The translations under genes were made by a program, and so were the position numbers. The notes below the pieces were generated by a model. That model was not told the DNA's origin. It made no database searches and was given only the letters and a program-made list of their open reading frames with translations. 64,000 bases of DNA from Paracoccus sediminicola (GTDB taxonomy: Bacteria; Pseudomonadota; Alphaproteobacteria; Rhodobacterales; Rhodobacteraceae), in NCBI RefSeq assembly GCF_027912835.1, contig NZ_CP115769.1:1-64000 (forward strand), read 5' to 3'. Of the stretch, positions 7,985-16,451 are shown in pieces (the stretch's first letter is position 1; each line of letters starts with the position of its first letter).

Positions 7985-8836
7985 GTGAAATCAGTCGAAA
8001 TCATACTTGCGCCGTACCACGGTGGCTTACGGGAGGATCGGGTTGGAGCGGGGCCGATCCGCCTGATGGAGATGGGTCTGAAAGAAGCCCTAAAGCACTC
8101 CTGCGTTGAAACCCATGTTTCTGATCTCGGTGACATACCTGAATGCGAGGGCGAGGTGGGTCGGGCATTCGAGGTCAAACGACGGGTGGCAGACGCTGTC
8201 TCTAGAGCCGTAGCCGCCGGTCATTTCCCACTCGTCCTCTCCGGAAACTGCAACGCCGAGGTTGGTACATATGCCGGTCTCGGAAGTCCCGATGTGCCGT
8301 TGATCTGGTTCGACGGTCACACCGATTTCTATACGCCAGACGACATTGACCATGGCTACTTCGACAGCATGGGCGCTGCAACTCTCACGGGGCAGTGTTG
8401 GCAGCGTCTTGCAAAGACGGTTCCGGGGTTCACCCCCTTGGACCCGCATCGTCTGATCTACTGTGGATCACGCCATCTGGAACCTGGCCTTCTGGAACGC
8501 CTTTCAGCAACTGGCGTGTCTATGGTTGAGGGCGGTGCAAACAGATCAGAACCTTTCGCCGACGCACTCGATCGGCTGCTACCGACACGTGTGGACAAGG
8601 TGCTGATTCATCTGGACATGGATTGTATTGATCCATCAGAGGGGATGGCAAACCAATATGCCGAGCCTGGCGGACTTACGGAGAAGGACCTTTTGGCGTG
8701 CCTCGACAAAATCCTGGCTCGGTCTGGGGCGCTTGGTTTGACCGTGGCGTCTTACGATCCGAGCCAAGCGGGAGCCGACAGAATTGGCGAGATCGCAATT
8801 GAGGTGATCAATCGGGTTATGGCTCACCGCGGCTAG
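7985..8836 (+). CDS. Arginase/agmatinase-family protein with a variant metal site
   Basis: A 283-residue ureohydrolase-fold protein beginning at a GTG. The metal-binding loops are visible: WFDGHTDF (DxHxD type, about residue 103) and HLDMDCIDPS (about 205). The loop that normally reads GGDHS, donating a His ligand, is here GNCNAEVG (about 79-86), so one manganese ligand is replaced by Asn. Such variants occur in divergent arginase-family proteins, so the substrate (arginine, agmatine, formiminoglutamate or other) cannot be stated. It is alone in its module between repeats B and C. Confidence 0.75.
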   Translation: MKSVEIILAPYHGGLREDRVGAGPIRLMEMGLKEALKHSCVETHVSDLGDIPECEGEVGRAFEVKRRVADAVSRAVAAGHFPLVLSGNCNAEVGTYAGLGSPDVPLIWFDGHTDFYTPDDIDHGYFDSMGAATLTGQCWQRLAKTVPGFTPLDPHRLIYCGSRHLEPGLLERLSATGVSMVEGGANRSEPFADALDRLLPTRVDKVLIHLDMDCIDPSEGMANQYAEPGGLTEKDLLACLDKILARSGALGLTVASYDPSQAGADRIGEIAIEVINRVMAHRG

Positions 8837-8879
8837 AACAGTACCAGTCGCTCTCCAAAATTAGCCATTCATCGCGAGC

Positions 8880-8980
8880 GCAGCATTTGTCAAAGAGGGC
8901 TCCTTCCGGACCTTCTCTGCGACGCAGGATGTGCCAAAACTCAACCGTTTCTGTCACCGGCGGAATCGACCGTTGTTGTC
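8880..8980 (+). repeat. Res-like repeat, copy C (right part missing)
   Basis: Matches B and E from GCAGCATTTGTCAAAGAGGG through GTGCCAAAACTCAACCGTTT and CTGTCACCGGCGGAATCGAC, then diverges after CGTTGTTGTC. The GTTCTGTCA...GTGCGGGAC tail is absent, so this copy is truncated at the junction with the tetR module. Confidence 0.6.
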
Positions 8981-9004
8981 TTGCCTGCTTATCTCGATAC
9001 AAGA

Positions 9005-9034
9005 TTGACAATAAAGATACATACCGGTAGGTAT
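9005..9034 (+). promoter_or_regulatory. Promoter with TetR-type palindromic operator
   Basis: A TTGACA box (9005-9010) is followed by the 18-bp near-perfect palindrome ATACATACCGGTAGGTAT (9017-9034), six bases before the tetR ATG. The placement over the spacer and -10 region fits autorepression of the tetR-MFS operon. Confidence 0.65.
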
Positions 9035-9039
9035 TATAT

Positions 9040-9582
9040 ATGTCAGAAGCTCATCGCCGAGAAAAGAACCCGGAACGCGTCCGCCAGATGCTGGTCGATA
9101 ACGCGTGCCGCCTCGCATCTGAAAAGGGGTTGACCGCAGTCAGCATCCAGCAACTCTCAGCTGCGGCGGGCGTGACTAAGGGTGCCTTTTTCCATCACTT
9201 TACGAACAAGCAAGACCTAGTTGATGCAGTCTTCAGCGACATGCTGTCGGAGTTCGAGCAAGAGCTTGCAGAAGGCATGTCACGAGACCCTGTTGGGCAC
9301 GGCCGCTTCACCCGAGCCTATCTGAATCTGGTCACGGAAAGCGATGCCCAGGAAAGCCGTTGGCTCTCGGTCTGGGTCTCCATGATCGCTGACGACGCGC
9401 TTCGCTCTGTTTGGCACGAGTGGTTCGGCCGCCAGTTCGCGTCTGTCCTGGAGCGGGAATGCACCCCTGAGCTCCAGGCCGTGCGCATGGCTGCCGATGG
9501 CATCTGGCTGGCCCAGCTTGCCGGAACGCACACCCCGGACAACGCCCTCAACAGCCTTCTCCTGAGGATGACCTACCCATGA
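9040..9582 (+). CDS. TetR-family transcriptional repressor
   Basis: A 180-residue regulator: the N-terminal helix-turn-helix includes GLTAVSIQQLSAAAGVTKGA and FFHHFTNKQDLVDAVFSDML (about residues 28-68), the classic TetR DNA-binding signature. The rest is a variable ligand-binding domain. The stop overlaps the start of the MFS gene (ATGA), so the two are cotranscribed, and a palindromic operator lies directly upstream. It most likely represses the pump until a toxic ligand binds. Confidence 0.88.
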   Translation: MSEAHRREKNPERVRQMLVDNACRLASEKGLTAVSIQQLSAAAGVTKGAFFHHFTNKQDLVDAVFSDMLSEFEQELAEGMSRDPVGHGRFTRAYLNLVTESDAQESRWLSVWVSMIADDALRSVWHEWFGRQFASVLERECTPELQAVRMAADGIWLAQLAGTHTPDNALNSLLLRMTYP

Positions 9583-11093
9583 GTTCACCCAAGGCCGGAG
9601 CCTCGGATAACCCGTGGCTGGTGCTCGCGATCATTTCATGCGCCCTCTTGCCGATCGGCATCGACATGACGGTGCTGAACGTCGCCTTGCCGCGACTGAC
9701 ACAGGAGCTGGGCGCGACCAATGCGGACAAGCTCTGGATGGTCAACGCATACAGCCTCGTCATGGCGGGCCTGCTTCCCGGCTTCGGTGCTCTGGCGGAC
9801 AAGATCGGCCATCGCACGATCTTGCTTGTCGGCATGTCAGTCTTTGGGCTCTCATCTCTCGTAGCCGCGTTTTCCCCGAATCCCGGCGTTCTCATCGTCG
9901 CGAGGGGGGTGCTCGCAATCGGCGCAGCGATGATGTTGCCTGCGACGATCTCGATTGTCCGACTGGTGTTTCTTGAGGATCAGGAACGGGCCACAGCCAT
10001 CGGTATCTGGGGCGGGGTATGGTCCGGCTCTGCGGCCTTGGGTCCCATCCTCGGAGGCCTGCTTCTCTCCCAGTTCTGGTGGGGCTCGGTGTTTCTCATC
10101 AACGTCCCCCTCGTGATCGTCACGTTCATGCTGACGCTTCGCTTCATTCCGCATCTGCCCGGCAACGCGGCCCAGCACTGGGACTTCGTGACCTCGGCGT
10201 TTCTGACGGTGTCCCTGATCGGCCTGCTTTACGCGCTCAAGGGCGTCTTGAAGGTGGACACTCACTGGATTGAAGTTGCGATAGCCCTCGGTGCCGGGCT
10301 TGTGTTCGGCTGGCTGTTTCTGCGTCGGCAGAGCCTGCAACCGTCGCCTCTGGTCGACTTTGGACTTTTCCGCAACCCGCGGTTCTCCGCCGGGGTCGGC
10401 ATTGCCTTTGTCGCAACCTTCGGCGTGATGGGCCTGCAATATGTTATAAGTCAAGAACTTCAACTGGTTCGCGGCTTGTCGCCGCTCGCTGCCGGGCTGT
10501 TCGCTCTTCCCCTTGCCATCGCCTCGTTCGTCAGCGGATTGGTTGCAGGGCGCTACATGCTGGGTGTCGGGATCGGTCGGATGATGTCCCTCACTGTGGC
10601 GGCGACTGCCATCGGCTTCGTCGCCTATAGGTTCACCGGCCACCTGGCCCCGATAGGGCTTGAGTTGACGGTTCTCGCCCTCATCGGCTTTGGAGCTGGT
10701 GGAGCCATGGCCGTGGCTTCGACCGCGATCATGATCAGCGCTCCCGAAGAGCAGGCCGGTATGGCCGGTTCGATTGAATCGATTTCATACGAGCTGGGTG
10801 GCACCATGGGGGTCGCCATACTGGGTAGCGTGCTGGGCAGCGTCTACGCGCGCAGCTTCTCTCCGCCAGCCGAGGCTGATTTACCGCCGGAGTCCTGGGC
10901 GAGCCTGGAGCAGGCGATCGCATCCGCCCAAGACCTGTCCCCCGACTTGACCGAGCAGGTTGCGGATGCCGGACGAACGGCCTACCTGGATGGCGTTTCC
11001 GCGAGCCTTACGTTGGCCTCTGTTGTCATCTTGTTGCTGTTCTGCGCGCTGCTGATGGTTCGCAGGAAGACCACTCGGGTCATCGGATTGTAG
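9579..11093 (+). CDS. MFS multidrug efflux transporter (DHA2, 14-helix type)
   Basis: A 504-residue major-facilitator protein. It has the DHA2 opening (IGIDMTVLNVALPRLTQELG, about residues 26-45), motif A-like GALADKIGHR (about 70) and the antiporter motif region LGPILGGLL (about 152). Fourteen membrane segments are expected from length and hydrophobicity. Similar proteins (EmrB/QacA/SmvA-like) export quaternary ammonium compounds, dyes and drugs in exchange for protons. Coupled to the upstream TetR gene by a 4-base overlap. Substrate not deducible. Confidence 0.88.
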   Translation: MSSPKAGASDNPWLVLAIISCALLPIGIDMTVLNVALPRLTQELGATNADKLWMVNAYSLVMAGLLPGFGALADKIGHRTILLVGMSVFGLSSLVAAFSPNPGVLIVARGVLAIGAAMMLPATISIVRLVFLEDQERATAIGIWGGVWSGSAALGPILGGLLLSQFWWGSVFLINVPLVIVTFMLTLRFIPHLPGNAAQHWDFVTSAFLTVSLIGLLYALKGVLKVDTHWIEVAIALGAGLVFGWLFLRRQSLQPSPLVDFGLFRNPRFSAGVGIAFVATFGVMGLQYVISQELQLVRGLSPLAAGLFALPLAIASFVSGLVAGRYMLGVGIGRMMSLTVAATAIGFVAYRFTGHLAPIGLELTVLALIGFGAGGAMAVASTAIMISAPEEQAGMAGSIESISYELGGTMGVAILGSVLGSVYARSFSPPAEADLPPESWASLEQAIASAQDLSPDLTEQVADAGRTAYLDGVSASLTLASVVILLLFCALLMVRRKTTRVIGL

Positions 11094-11116
11094 TCGGAGC
11101 CACTACAGCAACTACT

Positions 11117-11205
11117 GGACAAAAGGCCGACGTTTTTGTCACCGGACGAAACGACCGTTTTTGACGCACACCTTCTGGCAGGAGGTTTATGTCCGGTGTG
11201 CGGAC
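11117..11205 (+). repeat. Res-like repeat, copy D
   Basis: Has the centre CGTTTTTGTCACCGG and CGAAACGACCGTTTTTGAC, and the tail CTTCTGGCAGGAGGTTTATG plus TCCGGTGTGCGGAC. The left part shared by B, C and E is missing. Same orientation as the others. The following 11206-11412 stretch has no gene I can support. Confidence 0.6.
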
Positions 11206-11412
11206 GAAGGGGCCGTTCAGAGGTCTGAATTCAACGGCCTCTTCAGATACCGACCTTTCGCTGATTTCTTAAGAATCTAGACAGTAAGTATGGCTCGGGT
11301 CTGCGAAGCCGCGGCCAAGCCTCCCCCATCGTTCGGCATTGTGATCGGCGACGGTTTGCTTCATATCAGCGGTTGCTGATACCTTATTCCTTCCAAGCAT
11401 TGATGGCAGGCT

Positions 11413-11991
11413 ATGAGTTCGAAGGATAACCAAGAACAGCGGCGCCGGAGCGGACGGCCGCTCATGATTTTGCCTATTCTTCTGTTTGGGTTGCTGGGCG
11501 TAGTCTTCTACTGGGGCCTCTGGAACAACGACGACCGGTTGCCCTCGACGCTGATCGGAAGACCAATCCCGGAATTCGCGCTCCCGCCCATCGAAGGGCG
11601 GCAGGACGGCCTAGCCTCGGCGAACCTGCTAGACCAGGTTTCTCTCGTCAACGTCTGGGCGTCGTGGTGCGTCCCCTGCCGCACGGAGAACCCGCTTCTC
11701 GTCGATCTTGCCGAAGCGGGCACCGTTCCGATCTACGGTATCAACTACAAGGACAATGCCGAGGAGGCGCTGGGTTTCCTCGAAGAGCTCGGCGATCCCT
11801 TCACCCGCATCGGCGCGGACCGATCAGGCCGCGTTGCGATAGACTGGGGCGTCTATGGAGTGCCGGAAACATACATAATCGACGCCGAGGGGCGCATTGC
11901 ATACAAGCATGTCGGCCCCTTTGATCAGGCCTCGCTTGAGGAGGACATTCTGCCGGTCGTGCGCCGGTTGCAGGCTGAGAGCGACCCGTGA
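11413..11991 (+). CDS. Membrane-anchored thiol:disulfide oxidoreductase, CcmG/DsbE type
   Basis: A 192-residue thioredoxin-fold protein with a single N-terminal membrane anchor (LMILPILLFGLLGVVFYWG, residues 18-36) and a periplasmic domain holding WASWCVPCR (active-site CVPC about residues 84-87). Opening LIGRPIPEFALPP and late GVPETYIID are CcmG/DsbE hallmarks. In its home pathway such a protein reduces apocytochrome c cysteines. Here it leads a four-gene run with a second thioredoxin and a CcdA-type electron donor, so it may instead serve a general periplasmic thiol-repair role. Stop overlaps the next start (GTGA). Confidence 0.85.
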   Translation: MSSKDNQEQRRRSGRPLMILPILLFGLLGVVFYWGLWNNDDRLPSTLIGRPIPEFALPPIEGRQDGLASANLLDQVSLVNVWASWCVPCRTENPLLVDLAEAGTVPIYGINYKDNAEEALGFLEELGDPFTRIGADRSGRVAIDWGVYGVPETYIIDAEGRIAYKHVGPFDQASLEEDILPVVRRLQAESDP

Positions 11992-12509
11992 GGCGACGTG
12001 ACGTCCTTGCCGGAGTCTTGGCGCTTGCGGCAAGCCCTGCCTCCGCCCGACCACCGATCCCTAATCACGGGACTCCGCGTGATCTCCTGTCGCCGCCTTT
12101 CGTGGATGGAGATGGACGGGATCTGACGCTGGCGGACTTCGAGGGACGTGTCGTGCTTCTGAACATTTGGGCGACTTGGTGCCCGCCTTGTCGCGAGGAG
12201 ATGCCGACGCTCGACGCGCTGCAAGCGCGCCTCGGCGGATCGGATTTTCATGTTCTGCCGCTGTCGATCGATCGGGCCGGTCTCGAACCTGTGCGCCGCT
12301 TCTACCGAGAGACCGGCATTCGCAACCTCGATCTCTATATCGCGGAGGATACGCGCGCGATGCTGGCCTTGGCCGTGGTGGGTCTGCCGACAACGATTCT
12401 GATCGACCGCATTGGGCGCGAGCGGGGGCGCCTCGCAGGCCCGGCCGAATGGAACAGCCCCGAAGCCGTTGCGCAGATAAGCGCTCTTATTGACGAACGT
12501 AAGCAATAG
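11988..12509 (+). CDS. TlpA-like periplasmic thioredoxin
   Basis: A 173-residue protein starting at GTG and overlapping the upstream gene by 4 bases. The signal sequence MRRRDVLAGVLALAASPASA is Tat-like (RRRDVL) with a probable cleavage after ASA. The mature part has IWATWCPPCREEMP (active-site CPPC) and VVGLPTTILIDRIG with the cis-Pro Pro-Thr, as in TlpA/ResA proteins. It likely receives electrons from the CcdA protein encoded next. Confidence 0.83.
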   Translation: MRRRDVLAGVLALAASPASARPPIPNHGTPRDLLSPPFVDGDGRDLTLADFEGRVVLLNIWATWCPPCREEMPTLDALQARLGGSDFHVLPLSIDRAGLEPVRRFYRETGIRNLDLYIAEDTRAMLALAVVGLPTTILIDRIGRERGRLAGPAEWNSPEAVAQISALIDERKQ

Positions 12510-12597
12510 GACATGGAAAAGCACGACGACCGCGCCAGCCGTTCCGCTCCGTGCGCACACGTGGTGGCGGTCTACCGATCAGTTTGGAGATGTGGAT

Positions 12598-13326
12598 TTG
12601 ATTGAACTTTCCGTTCTTGGACTAATGGCGGCATTGCTGGCCGGTGCCGTTTCCTTTCTGTCGCCCTGCGTGCTGCCGCTCGTGCCCGGCTACGTATCCT
12701 ACGTTGCCGGACGTACGGTCACCGGCAGTGCAGTTCCTTCGAAGGGGCGGGCCGTCTGGCTCAGCTTCTGTTTCGTCCTTGGCTTCTCCACGATATTCAT
12801 CGCGCTTGGGGCCTCTGCCACCGCGCTCGGTCAGACGCTGCTGCAGTGGCGCTACGAACTCAACCTCGTCGGCGGCGCGATCGTGATCCTGTTCGGTCTG
12901 TTCATGATCGGGGCAGCGCGCCTGTCGGCCATGGAGCGCGACCTGCGTTTCCATCTCGACCTGCCGGGCGGGCAACCGGTCGCCTCCTACGTGCTCGGAC
13001 TCGCCTTCGGTTTCGGCTGGACACCGTGCATCGGGCCGATCCTCGGTGCCATCCTAACCGCCAGCGCGACAAGCGCGACGATTGGCGAGGGCGTCGCATT
13101 GCTTGCCGTCTACTCGGCCGGCCTTGGGATCCCGTTTCTGGTCGTCGCGGGGTTCACCGACAGTATTGCCGGCAGGCTGCGCGGCATCGGTCGTTGGGGT
13201 CGCCGCCTGCATCAGGCTGCGGGCGGCGTCATGATCCTGATGGGCCTGGCGATGATGACCGGGCGGTTGAGCGCACTGGCCTACTGGCTGCTGGACACCT
13301 TCCCTGTCCTTGCGCGGATCGGGTGA
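12598..13326 (+). CDS. ccdA: CcdA/DsbD-type membrane thiol electron transporter
   Basis: An integral membrane protein of six helices that passes reductant from cytoplasmic thioredoxin to periplasmic thioredoxin-like proteins. Conserved features: GAVSFLSPCVLPLVPGYVSY with the first Cys and FGFGWTPCIGPILG with the second, the pair that cycles during electron transfer. The TTG at 12598 is chosen because GGAG at 12586-12589 is correctly spaced; GTG at 12592 is too close to it, and a longer frame from 12490 is unlike the family. Together with the two upstream genes it makes a self-contained reducing system. Confidence 0.85.
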   Translation: MIELSVLGLMAALLAGAVSFLSPCVLPLVPGYVSYVAGRTVTGSAVPSKGRAVWLSFCFVLGFSTIFIALGASATALGQTLLQWRYELNLVGGAIVILFGLFMIGAARLSAMERDLRFHLDLPGGQPVASYVLGLAFGFGWTPCIGPILGAILTASATSATIGEGVALLAVYSAGLGIPFLVVAGFTDSIAGRLRGIGRWGRRLHQAAGGVMILMGLAMMTGRLSALAYWLLDTFPVLARIG

Positions 13327-13330
13327 ACAG

Positions 13331-13945
13331 ATGCGACTGTACGAGAAACATATCCTCCCTCGGCTGACGCATCTGGCGATGGGCCAGGATCAACTTCTTC
13401 CCTACCGGCGCCGCGCCATCTCCGGGCTGCATGGGCGTGTGCTGGAGATCGGAATCGGCTCGGGCCTGAACATTGCGCTCTACCCCGAGGCCGTGCGCCA
13501 GATCATCGGTATTGATCCGTCGCCCGAACTCCTCTCTCGGGCCGCGCAAACCTCCCATGGACTGATGCCCGCGGCCGAGATGATCGAGGGCGTGGCCGAA
13601 GCATTGCCGCTCGAAGATCGCAGCGTCGATTGCGTCGTCGCCACCTGGACACTCTGCAGCGTTTCGGAACCGGAGAAGGCTCTCGCCGAGATCCGGCGCG
13701 TTCTCAAGCCGGATGGCGTCTTCCGCTTCGTCGAGCATGGCCTGGCGCCCGGACCCCGTATCCGGCGCTGGCAACGCTGGCTGACGCCTGTCTGGAAACA
13801 CTGCGCCGGGAACTGCCATCTTGACCGCCCGACGGCCGACTTGATCGAGACAAGCGGCTTCCGCATGGAGCGGCTCAACACCGGTTACGCGACAGGTCCG
13901 AAGCCCTTGGTTTTCATGTATGAGGGACAAGCTCGCCTCTACTGA
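13331..13945 (+). CDS. Class I SAM-dependent methyltransferase
   Basis: A 204-residue methyltransferase with VLEIGIGSGLNIALYP (motif I, SAM loop), IGIDPSPELLSRA (motif II Asp) and ATWTLCSVSEPEKALAEIRR (motif IV region). The C-terminal part GTGYATGPKPLVFMYEG-like segment resembles UbiE/phospholipid N-methyltransferase-type proteins. Begins 4 bases after ccdA, so in the same transcript. The substrate is unknown; arsenite, thiol or lipid methylation are all possible in a metal-stress module. Confidence 0.75.
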   Translation: MRLYEKHILPRLTHLAMGQDQLLPYRRRAISGLHGRVLEIGIGSGLNIALYPEAVRQIIGIDPSPELLSRAAQTSHGLMPAAEMIEGVAEALPLEDRSVDCVVATWTLCSVSEPEKALAEIRRVLKPDGVFRFVEHGLAPGPRIRRWQRWLTPVWKHCAGNCHLDRPTADLIETSGFRMERLNTGYATGPKPLVFMYEGQARLY

Positions 13946-14056
13946 GGAAGCTTGGAAACAGGACAATCTCGGCTTTCGATCCGTGGCGCAACTGATGGCA
14001 AGGTAGCCAATTCTCGCCTCGAACTTTCGCCGAAAATTTTGCGGTGATGAGGTGTT

Positions 14057-14716
14057 ATGAGCAGTCATCAAGATAACCGGCAGGCCAATCTGACGCGCGG
14101 CATCCGGGTCGAGATCGCCAGCCTCGTCTACAACATCATCGAGGTCGTCGTATCCGTCACCGTGGGACTTCTGACCGGCAGCGCAGCGCTGGTGAGTTGG
14201 GGCCTCGACAGTACGGTCGAGGCCACCTCGGCTGCGACTCTGATCTGGCGCTTGAAGAGTGAGGTGGACGGTGCCGACAAGCGCACGGTCCTGCACCGCA
14301 AGAAGGTCGCGCTCTACGTGGTTGCCTGTGCCTTCTGGATCGTCGTCGCGGCGATCCTCTACGAGGCGGTCTCCGCCTTCATTTCGCAGAAGGCGCCGGG
14401 CTTCAACTGGTGGGGTATCGCGATTCTGGGTGCTTCGCTCGTGGCCAACCCGTTCCTCGCCTGGGGCAAGTATCGCTACGGCAAGCGGCTCGATGCGCCC
14501 GCCCTGAAGTACGATGCCAAGGACACCATGATCTGCCAGTATCAGACGATCGTGGTGTTGGCCGGGATCGGTCTGACGCAATGGATGGGCTGGTGGTGGG
14601 CCGACCCGGTGGCGGCGCTTCTGATCGTGCCCTACGTTGCATGGGAGGCGTTCGAGGCCACGAAGGATGCGCGGTCGGTCGATCCGGACGAGGGCGAAGC
14701 TACTGCCGAGGCCTGA
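14057..14716 (+). CDS. Cation diffusion facilitator-like transporter (short)
   Basis: A 219-residue membrane protein with five to six helices, starting MSSHQDNRQANLTRGIRVEI. SLVYNIIEVVVSVTVGLLTG and SAALVSWGLDSTVEATSA match the first helices of CDF proteins, where an Asp-rich metal site lies in helix 2; the second HxxxD-type site is represented by KYDAKDTMICQYQ. The long cytoplasmic C-terminal domain of CzcD-like exporters is absent. Its last 17 bases overlap the convergent P450 gene. It probably exports a divalent metal; the substrate is not known. Confidence 0.7.
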   Translation: MSSHQDNRQANLTRGIRVEIASLVYNIIEVVVSVTVGLLTGSAALVSWGLDSTVEATSAATLIWRLKSEVDGADKRTVLHRKKVALYVVACAFWIVVAAILYEAVSAFISQKAPGFNWWGIAILGASLVANPFLAWGKYRYGKRLDAPALKYDAKDTMICQYQTIVVLAGIGLTQWMGWWWADPVAALLIVPYVAWEAFEATKDARSVDPDEGEATAEA

Positions 14717-15947
14717 CGTTACGCATGATGAACCGAGATTTGGGCATGGGCGGCAGTTCTCCGGTTTCCAGATCCAGATCCTGATCCGGCACTTCGTAGT
14801 CGATGGCGTTCACGAAGAAACTGCAAAACGCCTTCATCTGGCTGATCGCGATCCACTCGCCCGGACAACGGTGGTTCCTGTGGTGATCGCCACCGCCCTG
14901 CGGAATGAACTCGTAGGGAGTGACCTCCCGATCGTGAAACCGCTCGGGCCGGAACTCTTGCGGCGCGTCCCACGAACGAGCGTCGGTATTCGTGCCGTAG
15001 AGGTCGAGCAGAACCCTGTACCCTTTGGGAAAGCGATATCCGCGCCACTCGAAATCGCTCTTCACCCGTGCCGCAACCGCGGGAAAGAACGGATACAGAC
15101 GGCGGACCTCTTGCACGAAAGGTTCGAGCTGTCCCTCGTCGTCCTTCAGCTTTTGCCGCCACTCGGGATGCCGATGTAAAGCATGCGCCGCCTGAACTAT
15201 GAACACGGATACCGCGACGGTCGGGCGCAGGACATTCAACAGCTCTACGGCGGCCACCCTGGGGGTCAACAACTCCCCATCGAGATCGCGCCATGTCGCG
15301 ATGATATGAAGGGCACTTTCCTGCGTCGGCTGAAGCTCACCATCGCGGACCTGTTGGATTATCCGTGCTGCCCATTTTTCCAGGCGGTGGCGCGCCAGAC
15401 GCGCGCGCCAGTGTTTGGGGCCAAGGGCCCCGGCGTCCTGAAAAAGCGCTGTAAGCTGCGCCCTTCGGGTCGCCACCTCAGCTTCATCAAGCGGCACCCT
15501 GGCCCAGGCGCAGACAGCTCTTGTGAGCATTTCGCGCACTTCGTCATAGAGGACGACCTCGTTCCTCGCCTCCCAGTCCGGCGCATATTTGTCCAACATG
15601 TGAAGCGACGTGCCCTGAAGCGCGGCGATCCGCTCGGTCCCCATGAGTGACATGAACATCTTCTTGCGGTGCTGGTGGGCAGCGCCGTCCAATCCCTGAA
15701 CGCCGCCTTCGCCCAGCAGGGTCTTCTGTATGCGGCCCGGCATCGAGCCCGCGCGGATCAGTTTATCCTCGGAATAGAAAACTTCCGCTGCCGCCGCGCC
15801 GGTCATGCAGATCGTCTCTTGAAGGAGGATGCGGGTTTCGAACAGGTCTGTGTCGAGTGCGCGGCAGGTCTCCGAGATGAACCCATATGGGTTGCGCAGC
15901 AGGGCGAGTGTGCTGTCAAAGCCTTTCGCAGATGGTATGCCGAACAT
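14700..15947 (-). CDS. Cytochrome P450, CYP152-type fatty-acid peroxygenase
   Basis: A 415-residue P450. The heme-ligand loop is FIPQGGGDHHRNHRCPGEW (Cys about residue 363), with the GGGDH...HRCPGEW form special to the CYP152 (SPalpha/BSbeta) group rather than the usual FGxGxRxCxG. The I-helix has NVLRPTVAVS, where the Arg-Pro pair replaces the acid-Thr of monooxygenases and binds the fatty-acid carboxylate. Such enzymes use hydrogen peroxide to hydroxylate or decarboxylate fatty acids without a redox partner. It lies 3 bases after lspA, in the CDF-lspA-P450 transcript, so it may be induced with the metal response and could consume peroxide. Confidence 0.85.
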   Translation of the reverse strand: MFGIPSAKGFDSTLALLRNPYGFISETCRALDTDLFETRILLQETICMTGAAAAEVFYSEDKLIRAGSMPGRIQKTLLGEGGVQGLDGAAHQHRKKMFMSLMGTERIAALQGTSLHMLDKYAPDWEARNEVVLYDEVREMLTRAVCAWARVPLDEAEVATRRAQLTALFQDAGALGPKHWRARLARHRLEKWAARIIQQVRDGELQPTQESALHIIATWRDLDGELLTPRVAAVELLNVLRPTVAVSVFIVQAAHALHRHPEWRQKLKDDEGQLEPFVQEVRRLYPFFPAVAARVKSDFEWRGYRFPKGYRVLLDLYGTNTDARSWDAPQEFRPERFHDREVTPYEFIPQGGGDHHRNHRCPGEWIAISQMKAFCSFFVNAIDYEVPDQDLDLETGELPPMPKSRFIMRNVRPRQ

Positions 15948-15950
15948 GGG

Positions 15951-16451
15951 TTACACCCCCGTTGTGTTTTCCTTGCGTTCACTCTGACCAGGCTTGTCCT
16001 TCGCAGAGCGGAAGCTGTCCCAGAACAGCAGGGCTGCGCCGCAGAAAATCGTTACGTCCGCGAGATTGAAGGACGGCCAGTGGTATGATCCGTAATGGAA
16101 GTCGAGAAAGTCAGGAACGGCCTGATAGCGTACGCGGTCAAGAATATTGCCGAGTGCGCCGCCGATGATCAGACCGAGAGCGGCAGCTGTCAGCCTGTCC
16201 GGCGCGCGCCATAACCAGATCAATAGCCATGCCACGATCACGCCAGCAAGCGCGATGAGACCCCACCACGGTACGAACCCGCCGAGCATACCGAAGCTGA
16301 CCCCATCGTTCAGAACCCGCACGAGGTTAAGAAAGGGTAAAACCTCGACCCCGCTCTCGAGCGCCGGTGTGGTCAGGGCGAGCGCCTTGGTGCCCTGATC
16401 GAGACCGAGCGCTGCGATTGCGCAGAGCCCACCGAGAACGCGACCGTTCAT
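15951..16451 (-). CDS. lspA: Prolipoprotein signal peptidase (signal peptidase II)
   Basis: A 166-residue, four-helix protease that cleaves lipoprotein signal peptides. It begins MNGRVLGGLCAIAALGLDQ; catalytic aspartates are in GGALGNILDRVRY and FNLADVTIFCGA, and the family GxxxFG-like GVSFGMLGG is present. The ATG at 16451 overlaps the stop of the upstream CDF gene by 4 bases (ATGA). An extra plasmid or transposon copy of lspA beside a CDF transporter is a recurring arrangement in mobile cadmium/zinc-resistance modules; its benefit is unclear. Confidence 0.88.
   Translation of the reverse strand: MNGRVLGGLCAIAALGLDQGTKALALTTPALESGVEVLPFLNLVRVLNDGVSFGMLGGFVPWWGLIALAGVIVAWLLIWLWRAPDRLTAAALGLIIGGALGNILDRVRYQAVPDFLDFHYGSYHWPSFNLADVTIFCGAALLFWDSFRSAKDKPGQSERKENTTGV

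Noticed and set aside
13229..14581. 450-codon minus-strand frame over the methyltransferase and CDF genes
   Set aside because: Antisense shadow of two genes with clear motifs on the plus strand.
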